DNA from: Candidatus Aerophobota bacterium
GTDB lineage: Bacteria > Aerophobota > Aerophobia > Aerophobales > Aerophobaceae
NCBI GenBank assembly: GCA_030672545.1
Contig: DAOVGF010000065.1
Coordinates: 1 to 33,278 of the forward strand
Reading direction: 5' to 3'
DNA length: 33,278 nt
The translations under genes and the position numbers were made by a program. Shown here piece after piece: positions 1 to 7,427 of the stretch; within the stretch, counting starts at the first letter, position 1; the number at the start of each line of letters is the position of its first letter. Under the pieces are notes generated by a model. That model searched no databases and was not told the origin of the DNA. It saw only the letters and a list, made by a program, of their open reading frames with translations.

Positions 1-9
1 TCGGGTCTG

Positions 10-35
10 CCAAATTGCTCCGCTCCGCAATTTGG
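10..35. repeat. Inverted repeat at left edge, 9-bp stem
   Basis: A perfect 9-bp stem (ccaaattgc / gcaatttgg) encloses an 8-nt loop. The following 30 nt (gagcgtagcgaatcgc, then atacaccacgttatac) looks like the right arm of a larger hairpin whose left arm would lie outside the window. No gene is seen from 1 to 141. The structure could be part of an integron attC-like site, a REP-like repeat or a terminator; the window edge prevents a decision. Confidence 0.55.
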
Positions 36-116
36 GTGAGCGTAGCGAATCGCATACACCACGTTATACGGTACTGCTGGCATCCCCTTTCAATCTCCAC
101 AAACCTTTTATGCTGT

Positions 117-136
117 GTTATATGAAGTGGCGGTTT
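117..136 (+). repeat. Left copy of inverted repeat flanking the R-M unit
   Basis: The sequence gttatatgaagtggcggttt matches the reverse complement of 3235-3254 at 18 of 20 positions. The two copies point inward and bracket the restriction-modification pair. The methylase stop codon begins 6 nt inside this copy. No clear target-site duplication is visible just outside the repeats. Confidence 0.75.
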
Positions 137-141
137 GATCT

Positions 142-2241
142 TTACATCATTTTGTCTATTTCTATTAATGATTCAACCTCTTCTATAACTTTCTTCCAGA
201 CCTTCAAAAGTTCTTTACGCATAGATATAATCTTTCCAATTTCATTAGATATTTGCTTCTGAACTTCTTTTGGTGGAAGCAGCACAAGCACCTTTGATAA
301 ACCTTCTATAGAAATTGCAGGAATAGCATGACCCGTCATGAGACGTCTAACCTGCCGCAAAAAATATTCTGCACGAAGGTATGATAGAAGGAAAAGCGGT
401 TCTACGCTATGAATATTACGGAGTACAACAAAACCATTAGAGCAGATTGCTCCATCCTCATCTTCGGTAATCAGTGCGGTTGCATGCCTGTATGTGCCAG
501 TGCTTGCTCCAGATATAGCTGTGATAATGTCGCCCGTCCGTACACGATAAGTTGCCCTTGATGGGGCATCATATGGTTTAATTACCTGCTGAGAAACCAC
601 TTGCATTGTACGCGCGTCAACATCAGAAATGGCGATATATCTTATTTCATTATTGGAGGTCGAACGGAAATCGTCAGTTTCTTTGAGAATATCTGCCAAT
701 TCGCCAAGGGGTTTTGCTCCATTTACTTGCAACATTTCAAGAAGCTTTCTATCTTCTGGTCTATAATGTTCTACGTCCAGACGCGTATTTAACGATTTCT
801 CAGAAACTGTGTAAATTCTCTCCTTATTTATTTCAAGTCCGTTATTTTTGAACCTGTTGTATTCAGAAACAATCTCCTCTATATCAGTATGAATAATAGG
901 TAGTCCTGATTTTGCTCTTACCAGTTTGCCATCGTGAGTTTTCTTGTAAATAGGTTTCCCTTTTACATCATAGCCAATCTTTTGTATTTGAGCCATGAAT
1001 ACTTTTTCTGAATCGGCAGGCAGTTTTTGCAAAAAGAGTAGAGAGGTCTTGATTCCCGTGCCATAGGGTATGAAAGCTTCCTGTGGAATTGACACAACAC
1101 CTAACACTTTAGTTTGGGAACGAATCCAGGACCTAATATGGCTATTGGTAATGTTTTGAAGTAAGCCATCTGGTAAGACAATTGCTATACGTCCACCTGG
1201 GCGAAGTAGCTTTAAACACTTCTCAATAAACAGAATTTCTGGTGTTTGTCCTGCGAGAACATTTCTCGTCACCTCCCAGTCACCATTTTGGGTTTTATTC
1301 CATTTACGAGCGAACAGATAGTTCTTTAGAATTTTTTGCTCTTTCATTTTACCTTTGCTGCCAAATGGTGGATTGGTGAGAACAACATCAAAAACATTAT
1401 TAAATTGCTCATTCTCTAACAGAGCATTTGTACAAATAATCTCTGTACCCACACCGCCTTCAAATACAAGGCGGACCGTTGCAGATAAAGCTACATCGGG
1501 ATTAAAATCAATTCCATAAATTTGCTCACGAATATAGTGCGTCTTACTAATATTGGGATTACTTCGGCAAACGTACGAGATGGTTTGAATGAGGAAGCCG
1601 CCACTTCCACAAGCAGGGTCAATTACCTTCTCATTTGGCCTTGGGACTATCATTTCAACAGCCAATCTCACAATAGGATGAGGTGTGAAAAACTCACCAC
1701 GATCACCACGTTGATGTCGATAGACAAATGCCTGGAAGGCTTCTCCCTTAATATCAGCAGGTGTTTGGGTAAGATTCATATACTGTAATCGCCCAACAAT
1801 ATAGGCCAATGTGAGAGGTTTAAGCTTTATCGAGTCGTCCGAGAATAAAGAAGGATATTTGTTTCGTACTGTATCAAATAGTTTGTTAACACGAACTTCA
1901 AAACTACTGAGTCTATTTGCAAGCATGCTTCTATATTCGCTTGAAGTAATACCAAATTGTAAGCCGACCTTTGTGGTATTCTGTTCATCGTAAAGTTTTA
2001 TCAAAAGTAGTTTTACAATTTCGTGAAATATCTTATCCTTAAGTAGACCTTCGTTAGCATAAACGTAATTGTGGCATTCATCAAATATAGCAGAGAGATT
2101 GTGAGCAGGACGCAATTCTTTACTCCGAGGCAAGTTTTCAGGAAGAAAACTTGCCTCGGAGTAAAGAAGTTGCTGTTCTCTAATTTTCCATTTTTGCGGG
2201 ACAGGAAATATATATTTGTGCTTTCTAGTCTTTTTCTTCAT
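142..2241 (-). CDS. Fused N6-adenine DNA methyltransferase and specificity protein (type I-like HsdM-HsdS)
   Basis: This protein (699 aa) probably methylates adenine in a specific DNA sequence and protects the host from the neighbouring nuclease. Residues about 145-480 are an HsdM-type methylase: GEFFTP lies near residue 182, the SAM-binding motif DPACGSGGF is at 208-216 and the catalytic motif NPPF is at 290-293. Residues about 495-699 look like one target-recognition half of a type I specificity subunit (LGELADI start, AIPAISIEGL and a terminal coiled region), so M and S functions appear joined in one chain. The gene starts 3 nt after the stop of the nuclease gene, so the two are surely co-transcribed. 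A perfect 24-bp inverted repeat lies inside codons about 25-42. No HsdR translocase is present. The methylase assignment is firm; the specificity-domain assignment is fairly firm. Confidence 0.9.
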   Translation of the reverse strand: MKKKTRKHKYIFPVPQKWKIREQQLLYSEASFLPENLPRSKELRPAHNLSAIFDECHNYVYANEGLLKDKIFHEIVKLLLIKLYDEQNTTKVGLQFGITSSEYRSMLANRLSSFEVRVNKLFDTVRNKYPSLFSDDSIKLKPLTLAYIVGRLQYMNLTQTPADIKGEAFQAFVYRHQRGDRGEFFTPHPIVRLAVEMIVPRPNEKVIDPACGSGGFLIQTISYVCRSNPNISKTHYIREQIYGIDFNPDVALSATVRLVFEGGVGTEIICTNALLENEQFNNVFDVVLTNPPFGSKGKMKEQKILKNYLFARKWNKTQNGDWEVTRNVLAGQTPEILFIEKCLKLLRPGGRIAIVLPDGLLQNITNSHIRSWIRSQTKVLGVVSIPQEAFIPYGTGIKTSLLFLQKLPADSEKVFMAQIQKIGYDVKGKPIYKKTHDGKLVRAKSGLPIIHTDIEEIVSEYNRFKNNGLEINKERIYTVSEKSLNTRLDVEHYRPEDRKLLEMLQVNGAKPLGELADILKETDDFRSTSNNEIRYIAISDVDARTMQVVSQQVIKPYDAPSRATYRVRTGDIITAISGASTGTYRHATALITEDEDGAICSNGFVVLRNIHSVEPLFLLSYLRAEYFLRQVRRLMTGHAIPAISIEGLSKVLVLLPPKEVQKQISNEIGKIISMRKELLKVWKKVIEEVESLIEIDKMM
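2116..2168. repeat. Perfect 24-bp inverted repeat inside the methyltransferase gene
   Basis: The left arm 2116-2139 and the right arm 2145-2168 are exact reverse complements, separated by the 5-nt loop aggaa. In the minus-strand mRNA this hairpin begins about 73 nt after the AUG. It encodes LLYSEASF on one arm and ENLPRSKEL on the other. A hairpin this long and perfect inside a coding sequence is unlikely by chance. Confidence 0.9.
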
Positions 2242-2244
2242 AGT

Positions 2245-3138
2245 TCAATCCTCGTCTTCATTTGCTATCATGTACCTGTTATCAACTTGCATGTCATCCT
2301 CGTTGACGGCATCTTGCGGGTTTGATGTGTCACAAACCTCGTTCAAGTCTTCATACCAATCGTCAGCAATGTGCAAAGTTCCTTTCCCTTGCTCATCAAT
2401 AAAAACAAAACCCATGACATAGTTCTGTTGAAGATGGTTTGGGTCATCTCCAGATGATTCGAGATTTTGGGGGTTGGCAAATAGAAATTTGTGTTGTGGA
2501 TACCGAAGAACAATATCAATAGCGATAACATTGAACTCGTCTTTGCGTGGAGTTGCCTGCGTCCGTTCACTCACCCCGGATCTACCTGAAACAAAGTGCG
2601 TTTCTAAGACTTTTACTTTTGACATAACATAATTCAAACGCTCTTCAATCATATCATTGATTTGGTCCCGTGTGTAACCACGCAATCTATGAATAGCTTT
2701 CGCCTTCTCAGTTTTGCGCTTGGACACATATTTCTGGACTTCTTCGTACTCGTAAAGATTGCAAGAATACTCGTTCTGGAATTTAGGCAGATTTTTATGA
2801 ATCCAATTAATTACTTGTTGCTCAATATTTTGCTTACGATTTATCCATGGAATTTTGTCAGCATGAGTGATGAAAAAATTTTTAAGGTTTCCGAAATTAT
2901 AAAGCCTATGCCATTTTTCTGAATTAGATTTTACTCCCTTTGACTCTATTACATACCAATAAGAAGTGTCAGATTTTCTGAAATAAAAATCGCCATGATG
3001 TTGGAGGTGCTTTTTACCCTCCCATTTCTCTCTGATTCTTTTTACTTCAAAGTTGTATTCTTCTTCCAGCTTCTTCTTCAACAAAAGTTCAGTTATGGAA
3101 CCACTAACATAGCCTTGAGCATTAGGACTAAGTTTCAA
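2245..3138 (-). CDS. Putative restriction endonuclease, PD-(D/E)XK type, partner of the methyltransferase
   Basis: This gene probably encodes the nuclease of the restriction-modification pair. Counted from the TTG at 3138, the protein has D50, then E65 and K67 (GDFYF, 14 residues, ESKG), the usual spacing of a PD-(D/E)XK nuclease core. The rest (297 aa in all) is not recognised, and the C-terminus is acidic. The start is uncertain. The TTG has no good ribosome site, yet the frame stays open upstream to a stop at 3226-3228 and encodes plausible protein (IYEKIKRFVEQVF and more). An AAAGGGGA ribosome site sits 7 nt before an in-frame AUA at 3213, with no in-frame ATG, GTG or TTG between, so initiation at AUA or AUU, or a sequence error, is possible. 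The nuclease role is inferred from the motif and from its position next to the methylase. Confidence 0.7.
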   Translation of the reverse strand: MKLSPNAQGYVSGSITELLLKKKLEEEYNFEVKRIREKWEGKKHLQHHGDFYFRKSDTSYWYVIESKGVKSNSEKWHRLYNFGNLKNFFITHADKIPWINRKQNIEQQVINWIHKNLPKFQNEYSCNLYEYEEVQKYVSKRKTEKAKAIHRLRGYTRDQINDMIEERLNYVMSKVKVLETHFVSGRSGVSERTQATPRKDEFNVIAIDIVLRYPQHKFLFANPQNLESSGDDPNHLQQNYVMGFVFIDEQGKGTLHIADDWYEDLNEVCDTSNPQDAVNEDDMQVDNRYMIANEDED

Positions 3139-3225
3139 TGCTTCAAGAAATATTTCCAGTGTCGTTTTGAATACCTGCTCGACAAACCTTTTTATCTTCT
3201 CATAAATATTTATGTGAATTCCCCT

Positions 3226-3455
3226 TTAAATTTGATACCGCCACTCCATATAACTCAAAATAACCGAACTACTTCGTTTATGCTCCCAAATTGGACTGTC
3301 TTGCATGAGTTCCTTTTTCTTGCGAAATTTCTTTACATTATCTCCAATCATATTTGTCCGTGAGATTCTTTCCATATTCTCATAGCATAATCAGAATAAC
3401 ATTCTTTGACATCCACTATTATACTAAATCCAGGATAATTTACAATTAAATTTAG
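3226..3455 (-). pseudogene. Debris of a two-gene unit, including an XRE-like regulator N-terminus
   Basis: Minus-strand reading shows two short frames joined by an ATGA overlap at 3348-3351. The upstream one (3348-3455) ends in RIWKESHGQI and looks like the C-terminus of an unknown protein. The downstream one (3226-3351, 41 codons) starts MIGDNVKKFRKKKEL, like the first helix of an XRE-family DNA-binding protein, then loses similarity and runs through the right inverted repeat to a TAA just before the nuclease gene. The overlap and order resemble a toxin-antitoxin or small-protein/regulator pair cut off when the R-M unit arrived. The fragments are short, so this is tentative. Confidence 0.3.
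3235..3254 (-). repeat. Right copy of inverted repeat flanking the R-M unit
   Basis: The reverse complement, gttatatggagtggcggtat, matches 117-136 at 18 of 20 positions, with mismatches at positions 9 and 19. It lies just upstream of the nuclease ribosome-binding site. Beyond the debris at 3226-3455, I see nothing recognisable in 3456-3599. Confidence 0.75.
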
Positions 3456-3599
3456 TTAGTCTTTGATACCAATCTAAAAGGGTGGGCAAATTTTATTTTT
3501 TCTTCCTGCTTCACCCAAGAAGGGAAAGTAGACTTGGAGTGCAGACAACGGAAGACAGCTGAAGCCTAGTCGGAGCTACCTTGAAAAGCGTGAGAGAAG

Positions 3600-4535
3600 C
3601 TATGAAGATGCTTTATTAAGAAAACTTGCTACTTCCCTTTCAGTGGGCATTGAGGGTGCTGTTCCCACTTTGGTGACTGAGAGAGCCGCCACTGCATTAG
3701 CAAATCGCACCGCTTCTACTAAGTCATCATCTCTACCCAGAGCAAAAGCCAGCCCTCCGTTGAAAGCATCCCCGGCCCCGGTAGTATCAACCACTCTTAC
3801 TTTTTGGCCCGGAATGTGTTGAAATTTTTCCGAAGTTACTATTAAAGCCCCCTCGCTCCCCAGAGTAAAAACTACCGTTTCAACACCCTGCTTGAAAAGC
3901 TGCTCAGATGCTTTTCTAATTGAGCTCTGATTAGTTATCTCCATCCCAGTTAAAAGAGAAGCCTCGCTTTGATTGGGAGTTAATACATCCACACATTCCA
4001 GAATTGCCGGGGAGAGAACCTGAGCAGGCGCCGGATTCAATATAGTAGTAACCTGATTATCCTTGGCTATTCTCAAAGCTCTTTCTACCGATTCAGTAGG
4101 AATTTCCAGTTGAGTTAAGAGAACATCTGCCTCTCTAATAGCTTTGGTAGCCTTCCTCACCATACTCTTAGTTAGAGAAAAATTAGCTCCAGGAGCTACC
4201 ACAATCATATTTTCGCCTTGTTCATCTACTACAATTAGAGCCGCACCTGTATGTATTGTGCTATCTCTAACCACAAAACTGATATCAACCCCTTCTTTCC
4301 TCAAGTTGCTCAGAGCCAGGTCACCAAAAACATCTTCCCCCACGCAGCTAACCATGAAAACCCGGCTTCCTAGTCGAGCGGCAGCTACAGCCTGATTAGC
4401 CCCTTTTCCTCCCGGCCCCATCTGGAAAGGTCCCCCCAGGATAGTCTCTCCGGCCTGCGGTATTCTCGGGCTCCGCGCCATAAGATCCGTATTAAAACTC
4501 CCCACCACCGTTATTACCGGATTTCTTCTCTCCAT
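3600..4535 (-). CDS. rbsK: Ribokinase (PfkB family)
   Basis: This enzyme phosphorylates ribose with ATP to ribose 5-phosphate in the cytoplasm. The protein is 311 aa, normal for RbsK. It opens with the substrate-binding segment VVGSFNTDLMARSPRIPQAG, has the PfkB signature GGKGANQA at residues 42-49, and ends with the ATP and catalytic motif DTTGAGDAFNGG, in which D256 is the catalytic base. The ATG start at 4535 fits the family start exactly. It stands alone, divergent from secD across a repeat-rich gap, with no ribose transporter or rbsD beside it. A different ribose-like sugar as substrate cannot be excluded. A second, more divergent PfkB kinase lies at the right end of the window. Confidence 0.92.
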   Translation of the reverse strand: MERRNPVITVVGSFNTDLMARSPRIPQAGETILGGPFQMGPGGKGANQAVAAARLGSRVFMVSCVGEDVFGDLALSNLRKEGVDISFVVRDSTIHTGAALIVVDEQGENMIVVAPGANFSLTKSMVRKATKAIREADVLLTQLEIPTESVERALRIAKDNQVTTILNPAPAQVLSPAILECVDVLTPNQSEASLLTGMEITNQSSIRKASEQLFKQGVETVVFTLGSEGALIVTSEKFQHIPGQKVRVVDTTGAGDAFNGGLAFALGRDDDLVEAVRFANAVAALSVTKVGTAPSMPTEREVASFLNKASS

Positions 4536-4687
4536 TTTCAGATTCTCCTACAACTTCATCATTTTTTTTCAGTCCAAAAAACCATTCTTAAACAACAACC
4601 ACAGAGAAAGGGTAAACCCATGCCAACGAGAACAACCTGATCTCCAAATACAATATTACCCGGAAACAGGAAAATTGCAAATTACCA

Positions 4688-4709
4688 TGAACGGGGTCTG
4701 AACGGGGTC
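4688..4709. repeat. Two perfect 11-bp tandem copies of tgaacggggtc
   Basis: The unit tgaacggggtc occurs at 4688-4698 and 4699-4709 and is followed by aggtctcaacatttgaca. From memory, similar GGGGTCAGGTCTCAACATT tags occur near Y1 (RAYT-type) transposases, but no transposase is present here and that link is only a recollection. Confidence 0.7.
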
Positions 4710-4730
4710 AGGTCTCAACATTTGACATTA

Positions 4731-4761
4731 GTAGGGACAGACCACATAGGTCTGGTCCTAC
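4731..4761. repeat. GTAG...CTAC palindromic element (one hairpin)
   Basis: Arms of 13 nt (gtagggacagacc and ggtctggtcctac) pair with two mismatches around the loop acata. It has the same GTAG...CTAC bracket as the larger palindromic elements at 28563-28618 and 32517-32575. Confidence 0.75.
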
Positions 4762-4763
4762 GC

Positions 4764-4871
4764 GGATTGTAATGAACGAGAGAAACCAAACAAACTACAA
4801 GAACCAAAGGAACAGTTTCAATGGAAAGAACGAGAGGAACCAGAGGAACGGAATGAACCAAATGAACCAAA
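4764..4871 (-). repeat. Degenerate 9-bp tandem repeat, 12 units, consensus TTTGGTTCN on the minus strand
   Basis: Read on the minus strand from 4871, exact 9-nt steps give TTTGGTTCA, TTTGGTTCA, TTCCGTTCC, TCTGGTTCC, TCTCGTTCT and so on to 4764. The phase is kept throughout although units diverge. Because 9 is a multiple of 3 it creates a false open frame rich in Leu, Val and Pro. It adjoins the GTAG hairpin, suggesting one composite element. The rest of the 4536-4989 gap holds only the secD promoter. Confidence 0.75.
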
Positions 4872-4887
4872 ATATGCCGAGTGCCAT

Positions 4888-4915
4888 TTGACAAATTTAT
4901 CATTTATGCTAAATT
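4888..4915 (+). promoter_or_regulatory. Sigma-70-type promoter for secD
   Basis: TTGACA (4888-4893) is followed by a 16-nt spacer and TAAATT (4910-4915), with a TG one base before the -10 (extended -10). Transcription would start near 4922, leaving a leader of about 68 nt before the secD ATG. Confidence 0.6.
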
Positions 4916-4989
4916 AGCGCCAAGATTGGCTGACTCTTAAAGACGAGCTTTCGAAGTCAATAGTAATCGTACCGGTTAAGGAGAGTGGA

Positions 4990-6291
4990 ATGCTTCAGTA
5001 CAGTAAATGGGTGTTAGTTTTTATTTTGGCGTTGGTGGCTGTCTCAGTCTGGGCGATTTACCCTTTGCAAAAAAAGATAAAGTTAGGATTAGACTTAAAA
5101 GGAGGAGTTCATTTAGTTCTTGAGGCAGATACCAGCCAGATTCCGGAGTCTGAGGATGTTAAATACGCTGTAGATACAGCTATTGAAATTATTAGAAACA
5201 GAATTGATCAGTATGGAGTGGTGGAACCTAGCATAACTCACCAAGGGGAAAAAAGAATCGTGGTTGACCTACCCGGAGTTGAGGATCCTCAAGGAGCAGT
5301 GGAACTTATTGGAAAAACAGCTCTTCTGGAATTCAAATTAGTGGACGAAAAGGGAGACGTAAGTAAAGCTCTGGAGGGAGATATTCCCCTGGATGATGAA
5401 ATACTTTACCAGTACCGGGAGGGGAAGTCTTCACCTTATCTCATCAAGAAAGAAACCTTACTTACCGGAAGTACCATAAAAGATGCCCGGGTAGAAATAA
5501 ATCAATGGGGACAACCCTATGTTGCCCTGGAGTTCAACTCAGAAGGAGCCAAAAAATTTGAGGAGATTACAGGAAGACATATTGGAGAAAGACTGGCTAT
5601 TATCCTTGATAATGCTATCCAATCTGCTCCGGTGATTAAAACTCGCATACCGGGAGGTAAAGCCGTAATTGAGGGAAACTTTACTATGGATGAAGCCAGC
5701 AAGTTGAGAATAGTTCTCAAGAGTGGTGCTCTTCCTATTCCTTTTAGCATTATACAAAACACCACCGTTGGTCCTTCGCTGGGTCGGGATTCCATTCAAA
5801 AGGGACTTCTTTCGGGAATAATTGGCCTTCTGGTGGTGCTGGTATTTATGGGACTTTACTACAAAAAAGCTGGTTTGATTGCTGACTTAGCTTTGCTTCT
5901 CAACTTACTTTTCATATTGGCTGCTCTGGTTGCTCTGAAAGCAACCCTTACTCTTCCCGGAATAGCCGGAATTATCCTGATCATCGGGATGAGTATCGAC
6001 GCTAATGTGATCATCTTTGAAAGAATCAGGGAAGAATTGGAGAAGGAAAGGGCACCTCGGTCTGCTTTAGATGCTGGGTACAACAAGGCCTTGAGGACTA
6101 TCCTGGACGCCAATATCACCACTTTGATTACCGCCCTCATTTTGTTTCAATTTGGCAGTGGTCCCATCAAGGGATTTGCCACTACTCTTTCTATTGGCAT
6201 ACTGGCCAGTTTGTTTACCGCCATAGTAGTTACCCGGGTGATTTTCAACCTTCTGCTGGCAGGACGACCAACTAAAACCTTAAGTATCTAA
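4990..6291 (+). CDS. secD: Protein translocase subunit SecD
   Basis: SecD forms a membrane complex with SecF that uses the proton gradient to help pull proteins out of the SecYEG channel. The protein is 433 aa, in the short-bacterial range. Residues 7-24 are the first membrane helix, followed by the signature KLGLDLKGGVHLVLEAD (31-47). The P1 external domain occupies about 50-260. Five further helices fill about 270-425, and GMSIDANVIIFERIREE (333-349) carries the conserved proton-pathway aspartate D338. An AAGGAG ribosome site lies 6 nt before the ATG. secF follows after 14 nt. It heads the secD-secF-murG-murC transcript from the promoter at 4888. Confidence 0.97.
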   Translation: MLQYSKWVLVFILALVAVSVWAIYPLQKKIKLGLDLKGGVHLVLEADTSQIPESEDVKYAVDTAIEIIRNRIDQYGVVEPSITHQGEKRIVVDLPGVEDPQGAVELIGKTALLEFKLVDEKGDVSKALEGDIPLDDEILYQYREGKSSPYLIKKETLLTGSTIKDARVEINQWGQPYVALEFNSEGAKKFEEITGRHIGERLAIILDNAIQSAPVIKTRIPGGKAVIEGNFTMDEASKLRIVLKSGALPIPFSIIQNTTVGPSLGRDSIQKGLLSGIIGLLVVLVFMGLYYKKAGLIADLALLLNLLFILAALVALKATLTLPGIAGIILIIGMSIDANVIIFERIREELEKERAPRSALDAGYNKALRTILDANITTLITALILFQFGSGPIKGFATTLSIGILASLFTAIVVTRVIFNLLLAGRPTKTLSI

Positions 6292-6305
6292 AAAAAGAGG
6301 ATGAA

Positions 6306-7427
6306 ATGAAGCTTTTTAGGAAAACTAATATTGATTTTATCGGGAAAAGAAAAATTGCCTTAACCATCTCAGTAATTGTGTTAGCTGTAGGAATAATCTC
6401 TTTGGTAATGAAAGGAGGACCACGATTAGGCTTGGATTTCACCGGAGGAGTTGAAGTTCATTTACAATTTGAAAAGTCTCTTTCGATTACCCAGGTAAGA
6501 GCAGGATTATCTTCTATTGGTTTGCAGCAGGCAATCATTCAAAAGTACGGAAAAACTACGGATAACCTCGTCCTCATTCGCTACCGGGTTGAGCAAATAG
6601 CCGAGGAAGCTGCTTCGCAAATTATCAACCTTCGGGAAAAGACGGGTAAACTTACCAGTCTAGAAGAATTAAAACAGCTTCCCGCCCTAGAAAGAATAGG
6701 CTATGAAAATCTGATAGGCTTATTTACCGTTGACCCGACTGATAAAGAAAGGATAAATCTCAATCAAATAGATCAGAAGTCCTTAACTGCTCGAATTCGG
6801 GGAATCACTCACTTAAAAGCCGCCGCTGAGATTGAAAAAGCAGTGAAGGCAGAAGTGGGAGAGGGTAATCCCTTCCAGATCATCAGCCTAGATATAATCG
6901 GGCCTAAAGTGAGTAAAGAACTACAAAAAAGTGCTGTCTTAGCCGTAATTTTTGCTTTAATCGGGATGCTCATTTATATTTCCTGGCGCTTTGAATTCAC
7001 CTTTGCCATAGGTGCGGTAATTGCTTTGGTTCACGATGTGGCTATCAGCGTAGGAGCTCTCTCGCTGGGTAATTTTGAGTTCACCCTCCCAGTCATTGCT
7101 GCTCTTATGACTATAATTGGCTACTCTTTAAACGACACCATTGTCGTCTATGATAGAATTCGAGAGAATACGAAGACTTTCCGAAAACGGAAAATGTCTT
7201 ACAGGGACGTCATTAACCTGGGTATCAATCAATCACTATCCCGAACTGTAATTACCTCACTGACTACCTTTATCGTTGTCTTAGCTCTGTTCGTCTGGGG
7301 TGGTCCGGTTATTCATGGCTTTGCCTTTGCCCTTTTGATAGGAGTTATCGTGGGAACTTATTCCTCCAGTTTTGTAGCTGCACCAGTAGTTTATCAGTGG
7401 GCCCAAATAAGGACTACCAAAAAATGA
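6306..7427 (+). CDS. secF: Protein translocase subunit SecF, with a helix-hairpin-helix-like insert
   Basis: SecF is the partner of SecD in the protein-export motor. The protein is 373 aa, longer than the roughly 300 aa usual for SecF. It shows a first membrane helix at 17-34, the signature GLDFTGGVEVHLQF (42-55), and five C-terminal helices at about 205-365 with GYSLNDTIVVYDRIREN (272-288), in which D277 is the counterpart of the SecD proton-pathway residue. The extra length lies in the external domain, at about 99-165. Residues 104-142 there (SQIINLREKTGKLTSLEEL and on to LFTV) resemble a helix-hairpin-helix unit of the ComEA or GspK kind. The SecF identity is certain; the nature of the insert is inferred. 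The stop overlaps the murG start by 4 nt (ATGA). Confidence 0.96.
   Translation: MKLFRKTNIDFIGKRKIALTISVIVLAVGIISLVMKGGPRLGLDFTGGVEVHLQFEKSLSITQVRAGLSSIGLQQAIIQKYGKTTDNLVLIRYRVEQIAEEAASQIINLREKTGKLTSLEELKQLPALERIGYENLIGLFTVDPTDKERINLNQIDQKSLTARIRGITHLKAAAEIEKAVKAEVGEGNPFQIISLDIIGPKVSKELQKSAVLAVIFALIGMLIYISWRFEFTFAIGAVIALVHDVAISVGALSLGNFEFTLPVIAALMTIIGYSLNDTIVVYDRIRENTKTFRKRKMSYRDVINLGINQSLSRTVITSLTTFIVVLALFVWGGPVIHGFAFALLIGVIVGTYSSSFVAAPVVYQWAQIRTTKK

Noticed and set aside
1..66. Minus-strand frame reading LTQIAERSNLADP, resembling a helix-turn-helix
   Set aside because: It comes from the left-edge hairpin sequence, has no domain around it, and is best explained by chance.
3256..3268. 13-mer caaaataaccgaa shared with 12621-12633
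   Set aside because: A 13-base match between two A-rich sites in 33 kb is expected by chance.
4715..4903. Open frame rich in Leu, Val and Pro on the minus strand
   Set aside because: It is produced by the in-phase 9-bp repeat and the GTAG hairpin, has no ribosome site, and looks like no protein.
7397..7423. Longer murG with nine extra N-terminal residues
   Set aside because: The family starts at MRVLVAAGGTGG, and the ATG at 7424 overlaps the secF stop in the usual ATGA way.
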